NCBI RefSeq assembly: GCF_000149955.1
Contig: NC_030990.1
Coordinates: 3,647,482-3,711,481, forward strand
Direction of reading: 5' to 3'
DNA: 64,000 bases
From: Fusarium oxysporum f. sp. lycopersici 4287
Taxonomy: Eukaryota > Ascomycota > Sordariomycetes > Hypocreales > Nectriaceae
The first letter of the stretch is position 1; every line of letters starts with the position of its first letter. Position numbers and translations under genes: made by a program. The notes under the pieces are model-generated. The model did no database searches. It saw only the letters and a list, made by a program, of their open reading frames with translations, and was not told the DNA's origin. Positions 12,323-22,862 of the stretch are shown here, piece by piece.

Positions 12323-14265
12323 ATGGCTCATGAGCTCAAAGCTGGCGGAGGTGCCAGCGAAGTCACTCGCTCCCTCTCCAACGTCGACCCCATCATCAGC
12401 GGCCAACTCGTCAAGCTATTCCAGTCTCTGGCCGATAGAGAAGACAAGACCTGGAGCAAGGAGAGACTTACCTCCTTCATCAGAGATGTTCAACAAGATA
12501 ACTCTTCACCCGCTGTCCAAGAACTTCTCGCCAGAGACCACCTCGGTCTGGATGGCTTCATGGCCTGGATGACGTCGTCTCATGCAGCTGCTACAACCCC
12601 GCCTAAACCCCAAGATCTCTCATATCCCCTTGCTTCCTACTTCATCAGCTCCAGCCACAACACCTATCTCACCGGAAACCAACTCTCGAGTGACAGTTCG
12701 ACCAGGCCTTATACCGAAACTCTGCTGCGGGGTGGGCGCTGTATCGAGATCGATGTTTGGGATGGCGATGAGTCTGATCCTGAGGGCACGAGTAGTCCTT
12801 CCAGCAGCGATGAGGAGAGAGGTGTGAAAAGGGTTGTAAAGAAGACAAAGAAGAGAAGCACTTTTGGAAAGCTCAAAGAGAAGCTCGCAAAGACGAGTCT
12901 TCGTGATGAGGATGAGTCCTCCGACCCCGCCTCCGGCCAACAGCCCGCTCCCGACGCCGATCCCGAGTCTACGGAGCCCGAAGCCGCTGTCGTTGAGCCC
13001 CGTGTGCTCCACGGCTACACCCTCACCAAGGAGATTTCCTTCCGGGCTGTCTGTGAGGCCATTCGTGAGAGCGCCTTTGTCGTTAGCGACTTGCCCGTCA
13101 TCGTCTCTCTTGAAGTCCACTGCAAACAGGACCAGCAACTTGCCATGGTCCGCATTATGAAGGAAGTCTGGGGCGATCTTCTCGTCCCTGAGCCCGAGAA
13201 CGAACCTGATGCTCTACCCAGCCCAGATGAGCTGCGTCGAAAGCTCATCGTCAAGGTCAAGTATGCACCACCTGGTGCAGATGCCACTCAAGAGGAGAGT
13301 GAGGAGGAGGACAGGGCGCCAGCCCCTGGTGCCCAGGCTGGTGATGCTCCACCAAAGAAGCCGGCAAAGATTATACAGGAGCTGAGTCGTATGGGGTTCC
13401 ATGCGCGAGGTGTGTCTTTCAAGAGCTTGACACAGCCAGAAGCTGGCATGCCCACACACATCTTTTCCCTGTCTGAGAAGAAGGTCATTGATGTGCACGA
13501 GAAGCAAGCATCTGATCTGTTCAACCACAATCGACACTTCCTCATGAGAACTTATCCTTGGGGCCTGCGAATAGGATCATCCAATCTCGACCCTTCTGTT
13601 TTCTGGCGCAAGGGTATTCAGATCGTTGCGCTCAACTGGCAGCGGTGGGATGAGGGCATGATGCTTAACGAAGGCATGTTTGCTGGAACAGGAGGATATG
13701 TCCTCAAACCTCAAGGTACATACTCATTATAAGCCATCTCGCGAACCATTCATCTAACTTCTTTTTAGGCTATCGTCCCAATCGCAACGACGAAGAAACC
13801 GAAAACACCATCATCCGGAAATCGCTCCATCTCACAATCACAGTCCTCGCCGCTCAAAACATTCCCCTCCCACCAGGCGACACCTCTACCAGAGGCTTTG
13901 AGCCCTACGTCAAAGTCGAGCTTCACGTCGAAGGACCTGATGAATTCCACGGCGGCCCTGTCCCTAATGAAGGACACGAACGCGAGGGTGAATACAAGGC
14001 CCGCACGAAGACACACCGTGGCAACATGGTTGACTTTGCTGGTGAACGTCTCGAATTCCCCCCTGTGCCTCATGTCGTCGATGAACTCTCATGGGTGCGA
14101 TTTACAGTGCGTGATGATGAGATTGGGAGGGATGATTTGGCGGCGTGGGCTTGTATGAGGCTTGATAGGCTGGGTAATGGGTACCGGTTTGTGCATCTCA
14201 TGGATTGTGAGGGTCGCATCACGGATGGTGCGATTTTCATCAAGGTTGATAAGAAGTTGGTTTAG
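12323..14265 (+). CDS. PLC1: Phosphoinositide-specific phospholipase C (delta-like)
   Basis: Hydrolyses PtdIns(4,5)P2 to inositol trisphosphate and diacylglycerol at the plasma membrane, Ca2+-dependent. Exons 12323-13715 and 13769-14265 (629 aa). An EF-hand-like helical region comes first (residues about 20-90). The X box starts near residue 100, with catalytic His112 in SSHNTYLTG and His266 in SLEVHC. A highly charged insert of about 75 residues (150-225; Lys-rich then Asp/Glu/Pro-rich) separates the two His. The Y box contains NHNRHFLMRTYPWGLRIGSSN and GGYVLKP, and exon 2 encodes the C2 domain (SLHLTITVLAAQNIPLP onward). The ATG at 12323 sits in a strong context (AGAAACATGGCT); an upstream in-frame ATG at 12104 would give 702 residues but the extension looks like leader sequence. 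Confidence 0.92.
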
Positions 14266-14653
14266 CTGGGATTTAGTGGCATGGCGATGATGTGATATTG
14301 TATTCTATTTGTCTGGCATATGCATACAATGAGAGCGTTGTTCACAAAGGATACTATTGCTTATTTAATTTGAACCGACAGCTAGACCCGAAGAGACCTG
14401 ACGTGTCAGTGTCGCCCAAGTGTCTAGATAGCGACGGACGCTATATGATTGAAATGGCAGACATTGACATTGCCTCATCTTTTGATTTTGAGATGGCTCA
14501 TAAACGGGATCTTATAAATGAATTCTTCACGAAAAGTCAGGCTGAAAACATATATAGGCACAAATGAAATTCAATTCAGGAGCGAGGAATGTATCATCTC
14601 GCTCAATAAGTAGCTAACACTAATACGCTAGAACCTCTCTCAAACAATCATAC
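14266..14653. other. Convergent 3' region of PLC and DDR48-like genes
   Basis: The 388-bp gap holds the two 3' UTRs. A 91-codon plus frame at 14292-14567 has no recognisable features and overlaps the expected PLC 3' UTR, so it is not called. Confidence 0.4.
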
Positions 14654-15524
14654 TTAGTAGTCGTTGTCACCACTGTTCTTGTTTCCCCTGAGCTTGTCCT
14701 CAACCTTGTCCTTGACCTTGTCGAGGAAACCACCTGATCGGCTGTTGTCGTTGTCATTGTCACGGCCAGATCCGTATGTGTTGCTGGAGCCATAAGAATC
14801 GTTGTCCTTGTTGCTGGAGCCATAGGAGTCATTGTTTCCAGAGCCGTAGCTGTCGTTGTTGCTAGAGCCGTATGTGTTGCTGGTGCCGTAAGAGTCGCTG
14901 CTCTTGTTGCCGGAACCGTAGGAGTCGTTGTTGCTGGAGCCATAAGAATCGTTGTCCTTGTTGCTGGAGCCGTAGGTTGTGTCATCATTGTCGCGACGGC
15001 TGGAGCCCTGATATTCATGTTAGTTATGAAGGTTTGCTTGGTATAATGATTCACATACGTAGCTGTCGTTGCCGCCGCTCAGACCAGAGTTACCGGACGA
15101 GCCATAAGAGTTGTCGTTGTCATTGTCACGGCGGCTGGAGCCGTAAGAGTCATTGTTGCTGGAGCCATAAGAATCGTTGTTGTCGCGGCCAGATGAGCCC
15201 TGAGCTGTGTTAGTATGTGCGAGTATAAAGGACTAGTATGCACTCACGTAGCTGCTGCTGTTGTTGTTGCCAGAGCCATAAGAGTTGTCGTTGTCGTTGT
15301 CACGACGGCTGGAGCCCTGTTACGTGTGAGTGAGCGTTGATAGGAAAGCTTATAATGAGAACGTACGTAGCTGTTGTCGTTGTCGTTGTCACGGTTGGAC
15401 GAACCGTAGCTGTTGTCGTTGTCGTTGTCGCGGCGGCTGGAGCCCTGAGAGACAGTTAGCTCCATGAGAGGTAGATAGAGCTGAGAGAACATACGTAGCT
15501 GTTGTCACCGTAGCTGTCAGACAT
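14654..15524 (-). CDS. DDR48-like stress protein with SYGS repeats
   Basis: Five exons, all phase 0: 15524-15495, 15444-15367, 15316-15248, 15199-15059 and 15007-14654 (223 aa). The introns are 50, 50, 48 and 51 nt. The protein is built from about 14 SYGS(S/G) units spaced by Asn/Asp/Arg-rich linkers (NDSYGSSNKDND, RRDNDNDN), the same repeat style as yeast Ddr48, a flocculent/DNA-damage and heat-induced hydrophilic protein. A short conserved-looking tail (SGGFLDKVKDKVEDKLRG) forms an amphipathic helix. There is no signal peptide or membrane segment, so a cytosolic, disordered, stress-protective protein is inferred. Every exon after the first begins with Gly-Ser-Ser, and each of the first four ends in Ser-Tyr. 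The upstream gap is over 2 kb with two CCCCT stress-element matches within about 210 bp of the ATG. Confidence 0.8.
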
Positions 15525-17583
15525 ATTGATTATTGGGGGGTTTTGGTTTGAGAGAGAATAGATAGTTGGTGACGTAGATAGATAGATTGTGCAATGGTAT
15601 GAATGGAAAATAATCCGAACATGAGAGGGCAAGCTTCTGTTTAATACCTATGTGAGAGAAGCTCCCTCCCTCCCCCTCCAAGCTAACTCAGAGCTCCCCA
15701 TCTTCATCATGTGGATCGGCAAGCTCCCCCTCCTCCATCACAGGGAGGAATGACGTGCCGCTGTTCCATCGTGGCATGGACCTTGTCTTAGAAAGCTGAA
15801 GCTGCATAGACTAGTTAGCAGAATGTTTTAGCTTCGGAACACCCCATGTACTGTAAGTACCCTGCAACCTGCGAGACTTGATAGATGGGTATCAGAATCT
15901 TGAGACGATGTGATCATGTCCCACAAGGAACGCGCGTTGACTGAGCTACATGCTGTAACTGTCGTGCTATGAGGTACATGTACCCAGCCCAAAGCTAAGT
16001 TTAGCCTGGGAATTTGAAGCCAGTGATCAAATTCTTGGTACGCCTTGTAACCCGAATGTCCTTGGAATAATCTCTCTGTGATAGACCCTGCCAAGAAATC
16101 GAACGTAGATACCTCTCACGATACTTGGGTCCCTTGATACCCCTCCAACCCCTCTATCACTCTGTACTATATTTACTTTTGGGTAAAAACCTGTTGTTTG
16201 TGCATTGCTGAGCCAGTGAGTGCGACATTCCCACGAATCAGCCTCTTCTGCAAGCAATTGGCACGATCAGCCAGTCTCAGCTTGTCTTGTCCGGTGTCGT
16301 CATGTTTCTTGTCTGTGATGAGATAGCTCAGGCAAGGTACGTATTGAAGCCTCTCAGGCCATTGATCTGCCTGAAAGACGCATTAGCCTTGATCTAACAG
16401 GGAAACGCTAGGCCAAACAAGCAATGAACGGACCCCCCGCGACCCAGCTTTGCAGGGTCCCAGAACCTGGACGAGCTGACCTGTAGGCTCCACGGACTGT
16501 GGCTATGCCAGCTCTGAGCTGTATCGGTACCAAGCTATCGGCATCGAGAACCAAGTTGCGGTCTAACAAGAAGAGTCCAGATCTTCAGGGCCCGGATGAT
16601 CGACTCAGATCAAAGCCGAGGAGCAACGGACATGAACTTTGGCCTGAAGCTTCGCGACGCTTGAGAGGAGGAAAAATCGGCATCAGAGGATGAAATTGCC
16701 TGAGTGACATTCCCTCCCCTCATTTGCCAAGACGGGGTCTAAGTCAAGATCGCGCTCGGAATCGGGCCTAGCAACCTTGTCTTGACTCCCCCACTCAAGT
16801 TCCAGAACAACTGCTCACTCTTGATAGTGAGAGAATAGGTACTGTAGCAATAGCAACCCCGCTTCACCAGGACCCTTGCCTTGGCAATTGATCGTGCATT
16901 CCCAGATTTTCATATCTATTAAGGTCGTATTATCTTACAAGAGCCGGTTATAACTTGCAATCTTTGTCCTCAAACAAGTTCACGAGTGTATGAGTTGGTG
17001 GCAGGCCAACACGCCTCGCTGTTCGGTATTCCTCAGACCACCACACCAACAAAAGATATCCAAGCTAAGTCAAACTTCTGGGCATCCAGTTCGTGCCCTG
17101 TCCAATACTCTGTCTCCCCACGTGTGGTGATTGCCCGTTCTCAGCAAACTATCGTCGCCCGGCGTGTCCGGCTTCTTCAACGGAAACACACCCAATTCCT
17201 AGTAGATCTCGATCTGCTTCGAGCACAAATCGCCTATTGAGGCTAGATACTCAAGCACAAATGACACAATTGCATCGAGGCTCGCGGCAACAAGCCCAAC
17301 ACCTGTAACGCCCACATGCGCCTGCGGGGTTTCCCACGACAACCAGATGATCAGCCCAACGACCCGAAACCCCTTGAAATGTTTCACAACGTCACCATTC
17401 CAGGGCGTAACTATAGTTGCAAATAACTGCCGCTTGAGTTACTTTATTACATCTTTAAGGCAACGTGCACAAGCTTGTCTTTGACTTTGCGGCAAGCATA
17501 CACTGTCTGACCCGGCAAGGTCAAGAATTCATCCAGAACAGTGCATGCACACTATGGCAACATTGTGCCGAGGGATGTCATCT
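15525..17583. promoter_or_regulatory. Long upstream region of the DDR48-like gene
   Basis: No gene is supported in this 2.06-kb gap. CCCCT/AGGGG cores (the Msn2/4-type stress response element) occur at 15673-15677 and 15727-15731 inside a C/T-rich tract, about 150 and 205 bp upstream of the DDR48-like ATG at 15524. A long regulatory region fits a strongly inducible gene. Small frames at 16499-16693 and 16986-17240 lack coding features. Confidence 0.45.
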
Positions 17584-19641
17584 TCACAGATGGCTAGATC
17601 TGTCAGGCCCAGGAAGCGCGCCGCTCATCATGGCAGGTTCCGCGCTTACACCGAGAATCAGTGTTCGACCTCCTCGAGTTCCCCACCAAGCTACCCCAAT
17701 AGCTGCTCGTTCCACGTCTAGCTCTCCACTAACGAGAATCTGCAAGAACCGTTGCTTGACTGGTTCCCTTAGTACGGGATCCTCAATTTCATTCATGGCT
17801 TGAGCAGCAATCGTGAACCATTCTTCCACCAGAGGAAGAGGTAGATATGGGAGTGAATCAACTAGAGCTAAAGCAAGTGAACTCTGCTGAGAATGACGCT
17901 CCTCCTGAGTCTCTTCCATCGCAGCTTGTGCGACGATATCTGCTGTTGGTGGCAGCAGACTCGTCGACGCCGTGGAAATTGAAGCTCGAAGCATCTCTAG
18001 AAGTGTCTCCGATAGCTGCGGCTCCAGCTCTGCGATGGGGAAGGGAGGTGATACAATCTGCATCACAGTCTTGAAGGCCACTCTGAATTGACGGGATGAG
18101 ATATGCTGCGGGAATGAATTGAACAGCAGAGCGATATAGAAAGGTGTAAGTTCGATGGTGAGAGAGCTATGTTGAGGGCAAGATATGGTTGATAGAATGG
18201 CGCTGTGTGCGGATTCGAAGATCTCAACCATATTTTGTGTCGTAGGTCCTTCATGAGAAATGTATGCAATCGCTGGTTTGATTATTAGAGCGTCGCATGC
18301 ATCAGTTGGCAGACTAAGTGGTAAGTGTTCAGAGAGATTAAGGTAGAATAGGTCCAATGTTCTTTGCAGATATGTAGTGGATGTCGATGCATCCTCGGAA
18401 GGTCGGAAGTCCTGGAGGAACCTGTGGCAAGCAGGGGCGCTCCGGGAGATCGAGTCGATCGAAGTGAGATATGTAAAGTTGTAGACCTGGAACGCGCTGT
18501 TGCCGTTCCTTGAGGAGATGAAGAAGATGTTGCGTAATATGCGAAGCGACTTTGACGCGATGACAGGAGCAGCCATGTCGTTCAACATGCGCGGGTCAAG
18601 AAGACTTCGCGAGACAATCGCCTGCAGAATAGCAACCGTCCCAAACATGAGCTTCCTCAGCAAGTTCCATAGAACTGGCCAGGTGCTTGCAATGGTCTCC
18701 TGAGTGAGCACATTACCCTCAAGCGCTGGATCTATGTCGCTCAAACGATTCAACCGCCACATATCCAACACCTGGCTGCTAAAGGCAAGAAGAGCGTCTT
18801 GCGCGGCAATCACGGCCTGTGTGTCTGTGGCCTGTTGAACAGCGTACCCAGCAAGCTTCGCCAACGGCCCCATGTTAGCTAGAGTAGGTCGCCTATCCAG
18901 TTCTTGAATGAATCGAAACGAGGGCGTATTTGGTGACCATGCGAGGAGATGATTTGGTGATTCGACAACCTCGGAGCTGACTGCCGCCAAGAACTGGCCG
19001 TGGCCGAAGCCCTCCTCAGCTGTCACCGTCCATACAATAAGAGGCAACAGCGCATTGCAGTTGATGAGGCTTCGATGGAAGTCAGACAGCAACGGAAAGG
19101 CGAAGTTAAGTGCCATGACAACCGATGCGCCTGCGACCGGACCATCCTCGTCGCGACTCTCGAGTGCCAGATTTGCCGCCATCACTACCGCCTCTTCAAG
19201 AGTATTCCTCATGCCACGCGACAAAGATTGCCGATTGCTGGACTCCATTCCCATAAGAACACCAGTCAGAACCAGAAGATGCTGCCATCGCCTCGATCGG
19301 TCGTCCGCTCCTTTGACGACAGCGCGCGTCCATTCTTCGCAGCCCAATCCACCGCCCTCATGGGGTTCTTTCCGATCGCGATTAGCGACTTCATAGTTAT
19401 GGATGCGCGCGGCCGCAGTATTGTATATGCTGATAACTCGAACCGAAGTGCGAATGCCGCCTGGCTGGAACCATATCGCAGGGGCCGTTAACAATTGCGA
19501 CGTGAGAAGGCCGAGATTTAGAGGGTTTGTGAGCTCGGTGAGGAGATGTGTTGTCGACCCGATGATCTGCTCGGTCTTTGCAGCATCGTGGACGTCCGGG
19601 TAATGCTGCAGAACTGTTCTGAGGAGTCTATCGGAAGACAT
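17584..19641 (-). CDS. PEX8: Peroxin Pex8-like intraperoxisomal import factor
   Basis: Single exon, 685 aa. Pex8 is a peroxisomal membrane-associated protein, on the lumenal side, that links docking and RING complexes during matrix protein import. The N-terminus (SSDRLLRTVLQHY, then NPLNLGLLTSQLL and TAPAIW) matches my memory of filamentous-fungal Pex8. The protein is helical with several hydrophobic stretches and no catalytic motif. It ends in Ser-His-Leu, an acceptable PTS1 variant, which Pex8 proteins characteristically carry. It is divergent from the TMEM170-type gene over 362 bp. The alternative is another lineage-specific peroxisomal membrane protein; the SHL tail and N-terminal block are the main evidence. 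Confidence 0.65.
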   Translation of the reverse strand: MSSDRLLRTVLQHYPDVHDAAKTEQIIGSTTHLLTELTNPLNLGLLTSQLLTAPAIWFQPGGIRTSVRVISIYNTAAARIHNYEVANRDRKEPHEGGGLGCEEWTRAVVKGADDRSRRWQHLLVLTGVLMGMESSNRQSLSRGMRNTLEEAVVMAANLALESRDEDGPVAGASVVMALNFAFPLLSDFHRSLINCNALLPLIVWTVTAEEGFGHGQFLAAVSSEVVESPNHLLAWSPNTPSFRFIQELDRRPTLANMGPLAKLAGYAVQQATDTQAVIAAQDALLAFSSQVLDMWRLNRLSDIDPALEGNVLTQETIASTWPVLWNLLRKLMFGTVAILQAIVSRSLLDPRMLNDMAAPVIASKSLRILRNIFFISSRNGNSAFQVYNFTYLTSIDSISRSAPACHRFLQDFRPSEDASTSTTYLQRTLDLFYLNLSEHLPLSLPTDACDALIIKPAIAYISHEGPTTQNMVEIFESAHSAILSTISCPQHSSLTIELTPFYIALLFNSFPQHISSRQFRVAFKTVMQIVSPPFPIAELEPQLSETLLEMLRASISTASTSLLPPTADIVAQAAMEETQEERHSQQSSLALALVDSLPYLPLPLVEEWFTIAAQAMNEIEDPVLREPVKQRFLQILVSGELDVERAAIGVAWWGTRGGRTLILGVSAEPAMMSGALPGPDRSSHL

Positions 19642-20003
19642 ATCGACGCATTCGGTCTGTATGGCGAATGGAAGGAAATTGTCGATAGAGATTTGATGAA
19701 GGATCTAAGTTGACAATTCCGAGGTCGCGGTTGCGGCTGCGCATGCCGACTTCACGGGCTTTTGCCGAGGCCTGGATGACGTTCCGGGGGCACTTTCAGC
19801 TCCATCAGAACCTCCCTTGCACCCCTGTCCCCTGTCACTGCTAATTCCAACACCCCATAATCATAGTCATATCAATCCTATTCTCAACGACACCGCAAGA
19901 ATCGGCGAAGTTGAGAGCTGTTGCAGCCTCCATGATGGCAGGGTATATTCAGATTGAGTTCCATCCTTCTTGCAAGCAAAGCGCTAATCAATACAAACGA
20001 TAG
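19642..20003. promoter_or_regulatory. Divergent promoter PEX8 / TMEM170-like
   Basis: A 362-bp bidirectional promoter. A possible 5' UTR intron for the rightward gene runs from GTATAT near 19943 to the TAG immediately before the ATG at 20004, with a GCTAATC branch site at 19982; this is only a pattern match. Confidence 0.4.
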
Positions 20004-20479
20004 ATGGCCCTGCCAAATACTCCTCCACCAGACTATCAAACGCCGCGCTTCCCGTCCCTGAACGTCCAGACTCTATATGACACCACTGCAGACAAACAAT
20101 TTACCCTCTACTATGTCTTAGATGTTTGGCGATTTACTTTACTATGGACGCTCATTATATATGCATGCTTCCACATGGGGGCAGTTCTGATCGCCATGTT
20201 TACCCACGGTTGGAAGAAGTCGTCTTGGAGATATCTATGGGCAGTACCTGTCATCTATCTCGTTATTGCTGGGCTTGAGGCTGTCATGGCCGGGAGTATT
20301 GTTGGCTTAGTGTAAGTCGTGTTGGTCTTGCAAACTACCTTGGCTAAAGAATTATAAGGTTGGGAGCTGTTTACTCTGCTGGATACTACGAGATGAACAC
20401 CTGGATTCCTTGTACCTGGGGGTTCATCAACGTATTGGTACTCATTATTTCCTCTTTCTCAATCCAAGGCGGACTTTGA
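20004..20479 (+). CDS. TMEM170-family integral membrane protein
   Basis: Exons 20004-20311 and 20359-20479 (142 aa) with a 47-nt intron (GTAAGT donor). Three hydrophobic segments are visible: about residues 45-70 (FTLLWTLIIYACFHMGAVLIAMF), 80-105 (YLWAVPVIYLVIAGLEAVMAGSIVGLV) and 117-138. Spacing and the W-K-K/W-R-Y boundary after the first helix fit the TMEM170 family; in animals these are ER and nuclear-envelope proteins that shape ER sheets. The intron falls at the end of the second helix. Function in fungi is not established, so only the family is called. Confidence 0.75.
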
Positions 20480-21581
20480 GGAGGGACTACCAATTACATA
20501 ATACTCTATCTTCAGCTGGAGACCAGCTTCGATCCGTCGCAAACCACCGATACCTTACTACGTCACGAAGGTGGCCATTTTGCGCTTGATTCTCTGCACA
20601 AGAAGGGCTACGTTCTAACATTAGGGCATATGGAAAGGCCACCAATTTCACACTACGTATTTGTCTGAAGGCCAGCCCAAAGTAAGCTGCTTTGACTTCG
20701 AATTGCGTTCTGTCGAGTGCGCACTTTGAGCATTGGAACTATGACCATATACCATGTACAGGAGCATTAACCGGTGGAAATCTTCGGAAGAAGTACAGCT
20801 TAGGGCATCGGTGCATAGCTTTGTTTACAATATACCCATTGTTGTTTCTAGAAGCAATTCCATGCAAATAGTGTATATCCAACCATGAGCCTTTGAAACT
20901 TCAAGACTTAATAAGTGCTACCAGCATAGCTTATCTGTGCATGAAAAGGCGTCTTCCTTCTCCTTTGTGATATCAGCTTCAACGGTCACATTGTCTCAAG
21001 CAAACTGACATCTACAAAGTACCCCTCATTCAAAGCTACCTCAAAATCTGGGTTCGAGTCCTGCAGCCTCGAAAATCAGCGCCGATGAGAAGACAAAAAC
21101 AACCACCAAATAATAAAACGACTTAGAAAATCATCTCAAAGACTGTCAGTGTTATCTGGAACTGGTCCAGTACCTGGTCAAATTTACTTGAGGCCATTTG
21201 CGGTGTTTTTACGGCATTAACAGTGTTTTTGATCATGTGCTAGATAGTAGCTTCATGTACCTATAGCTCATCGGTACTTTGACTTCCCGGCCACCCTGGA
21301 GCCAACGCTCAGGTGGATAGATCCACTAAGCTCAGATCCTCCCAACTCATGAGCTAAGGCCAACAATCTTGATATTGTTCTCTGCCTCACAATCCAAGAC
21401 TGCAGACGCCATTCGGGGACGAGGGCCAACACGCCTTCTGAGTAATAACTTTTCATTTCTTTATTTCAGTGCCAAAGACAGCCTTCCGACCCTTTCTCTT
21501 TTCACGATTCTTCTCAGAATTTGTACGTTCATCTCGCCATCTAATCTTTCATCAAGCTTTATACCAACCCCTGAAGACCTC
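20480..21581. other. Intergenic region between TMEM170-like and STE14
   Basis: About 1.1 kb without a gene. It contains an isolated B-box-like sequence (GGTTCGAGTCC) near 21048-21060 that is not part of a foldable tRNA. The final 150 bp before the STE14 start are T/C-rich, as expected for promoter and leader. Confidence 0.4.
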
Positions 21582-22475
21582 ATGAGATCACATAGACTAT
21601 TTTCTGACTTTTCATCAAAGAAAGCCATGTCTGAAACCACGCAAAACGTGGGTGCTAGACCTGTCAACTTCAGCCCTTCAGCTGCTCATCATCGAGCATC
21701 GCCTGCTCATCATGACTCCTTCTCCGGCAACACTCGCTCTCTGGACGAACTCATGATCCTGAAGCCCTACTTTGCAGGCCAGCCCAAGTCACTCTCCGGT
21801 ATCGCTCTTCGAGCTTTCTGCCTCGGTATCACCTTGGCTTGTAGTGCTATCTCCATGGGGGCTATCCTATTTTTGACCTCTAGCCCAGTCTGGCGTGTTC
21901 CATTCTTCCTGTTTGCACTCTCAGCTTTTCACTTTCTCGAGTTTTGGACTACGGCTGAGAAGAACACACTCGTGGCCAGCATTGGAAGTTTTCTCTTGAC
22001 GGCAAACTGGCCAGCATACGCCATCGCCCATTCAGCTGCGTTTATCGAATGTGCCACCATTAACCTTTTCTTCCCTAATCGACACTGGGCACCCTATGGC
22101 ACCGGTCCTATTCTTCTGCTCCTCGGCCTTGTCATGGTCACCGTCGGACAGTATGTCCGCTCAGTGGCCATGTTGCAAGCTGGAGCCAGTTTCAACCATC
22201 ATGTTCAGACCAGGAAGAAGGATTCCCACGAGTTGGTGACTTCAGGCATCTACTCAATCTTCCGCCACCCAAGTTACTTTGGATTCTTTTACTGGGGATT
22301 GGGAACACAGCTAGTAATGGGCAACGTTCTGTGCTTCTTTGCCTATGCGGCTGTTCTCTGGATGTTCTTCAGCAAGCGAATTAAACACGAGGAGGCCAAG
22401 TTGATTGAGTTCTTCCAAGATGATTATGTCCAATATCGAAAGAGAGTGGGAACAAAGATTCCTTTCATCGCTTAG
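21582..22475 (+). CDS. STE14: Protein-S-isoprenylcysteine O-methyltransferase (ICMT)
   Basis: ER-membrane enzyme that carboxyl-methylates C-terminal prenylcysteine of CaaX proteins such as Ras and a-factor-like pheromones, using S-adenosylmethionine. Single exon, 297 aa from the ATG at 21582, or 282 aa from the in-frame ATG at 21627, which has the better context (AAAGCCATGTCT). Multiple membrane helices lead to the catalytic C-terminal block. That block has the HHVQ motif, the hallmark LVTSGIYSIFRHPSYFGFFYW and the terminal E-E-x-x-L-x-x-x-F-x-x-x-Y-x-x-Y pattern that binds the cofactor. No introns are needed. Confidence 0.92.
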   Translation: MRSHRLFSDFSSKKAMSETTQNVGARPVNFSPSAAHHRASPAHHDSFSGNTRSLDELMILKPYFAGQPKSLSGIALRAFCLGITLACSAISMGAILFLTSSPVWRVPFFLFALSAFHFLEFWTTAEKNTLVASIGSFLLTANWPAYAIAHSAAFIECATINLFFPNRHWAPYGTGPILLLLGLVMVTVGQYVRSVAMLQAGASFNHHVQTRKKDSHELVTSGIYSIFRHPSYFGFFYWGLGTQLVMGNVLCFFAYAAVLWMFFSKRIKHEEAKLIEFFQDDYVQYRKRVGTKIPFIA

Positions 22476-22862
22476 AAGATGTGAGAGAATAGGGGAGCGA
22501 TCTAGCCACAGGCGCATGTAAATACAGCTAAGACTAGAAATGCTTTTCAGATTACTTGCAATAGGACCATGTCTTGGGGCTACTGTCATAAGGCCTACTA
22601 GGCCAAGTTTATGCCTACATTTCATCAACATAAATTTTAGAAAATAGAATCTGACGGTTGAGGTGAATGAATGCCCTCGCACATCGTCATGTTAATGTAT
22701 CCCTAATGCCAGTCTTCAAGATGGTAAAATCTAGTTTATACGAAGATAGGCGAACGACTTCTTAATAATAATTTATCAAATATCTATCGGGCCAATACGT
22801 TAAATATGCTAGCTGAGCAATACCAAACAGTATCCAGAAACTTTGTCCGTAGCCAAGGCACT
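22476..22862. other. Convergent 3' region of STE14 and DGAT1
   Basis: 387 bp of A/T-rich 3' UTR sequence between two genes ending toward each other; AATAATAATTT near 22764 is a plausible polyadenylation-signal region. Nothing else seen. Confidence 0.4.

Noticed and set aside
14292..14567. 91-codon frame directly after PLC
   Set aside because: Falls in the expected PLC 3' UTR and has no family features.
14700..15440. CRISPR-like regularly spaced repeats
   Set aside because: The periodicity is codon repeats (SYGS units) in a spliced eukaryotic gene, without unique spacers.
16499..16693. Short frame in the DDR48-like upstream region
   Set aside because: 65 codons, no motif, overlaps a probable regulatory region.
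21048..21060. tRNA B-box-like GGTTCGAGTCC
   Set aside because: The T-stem bases do not pair and no acceptor stem, D-arm or A box lies at the right distance.
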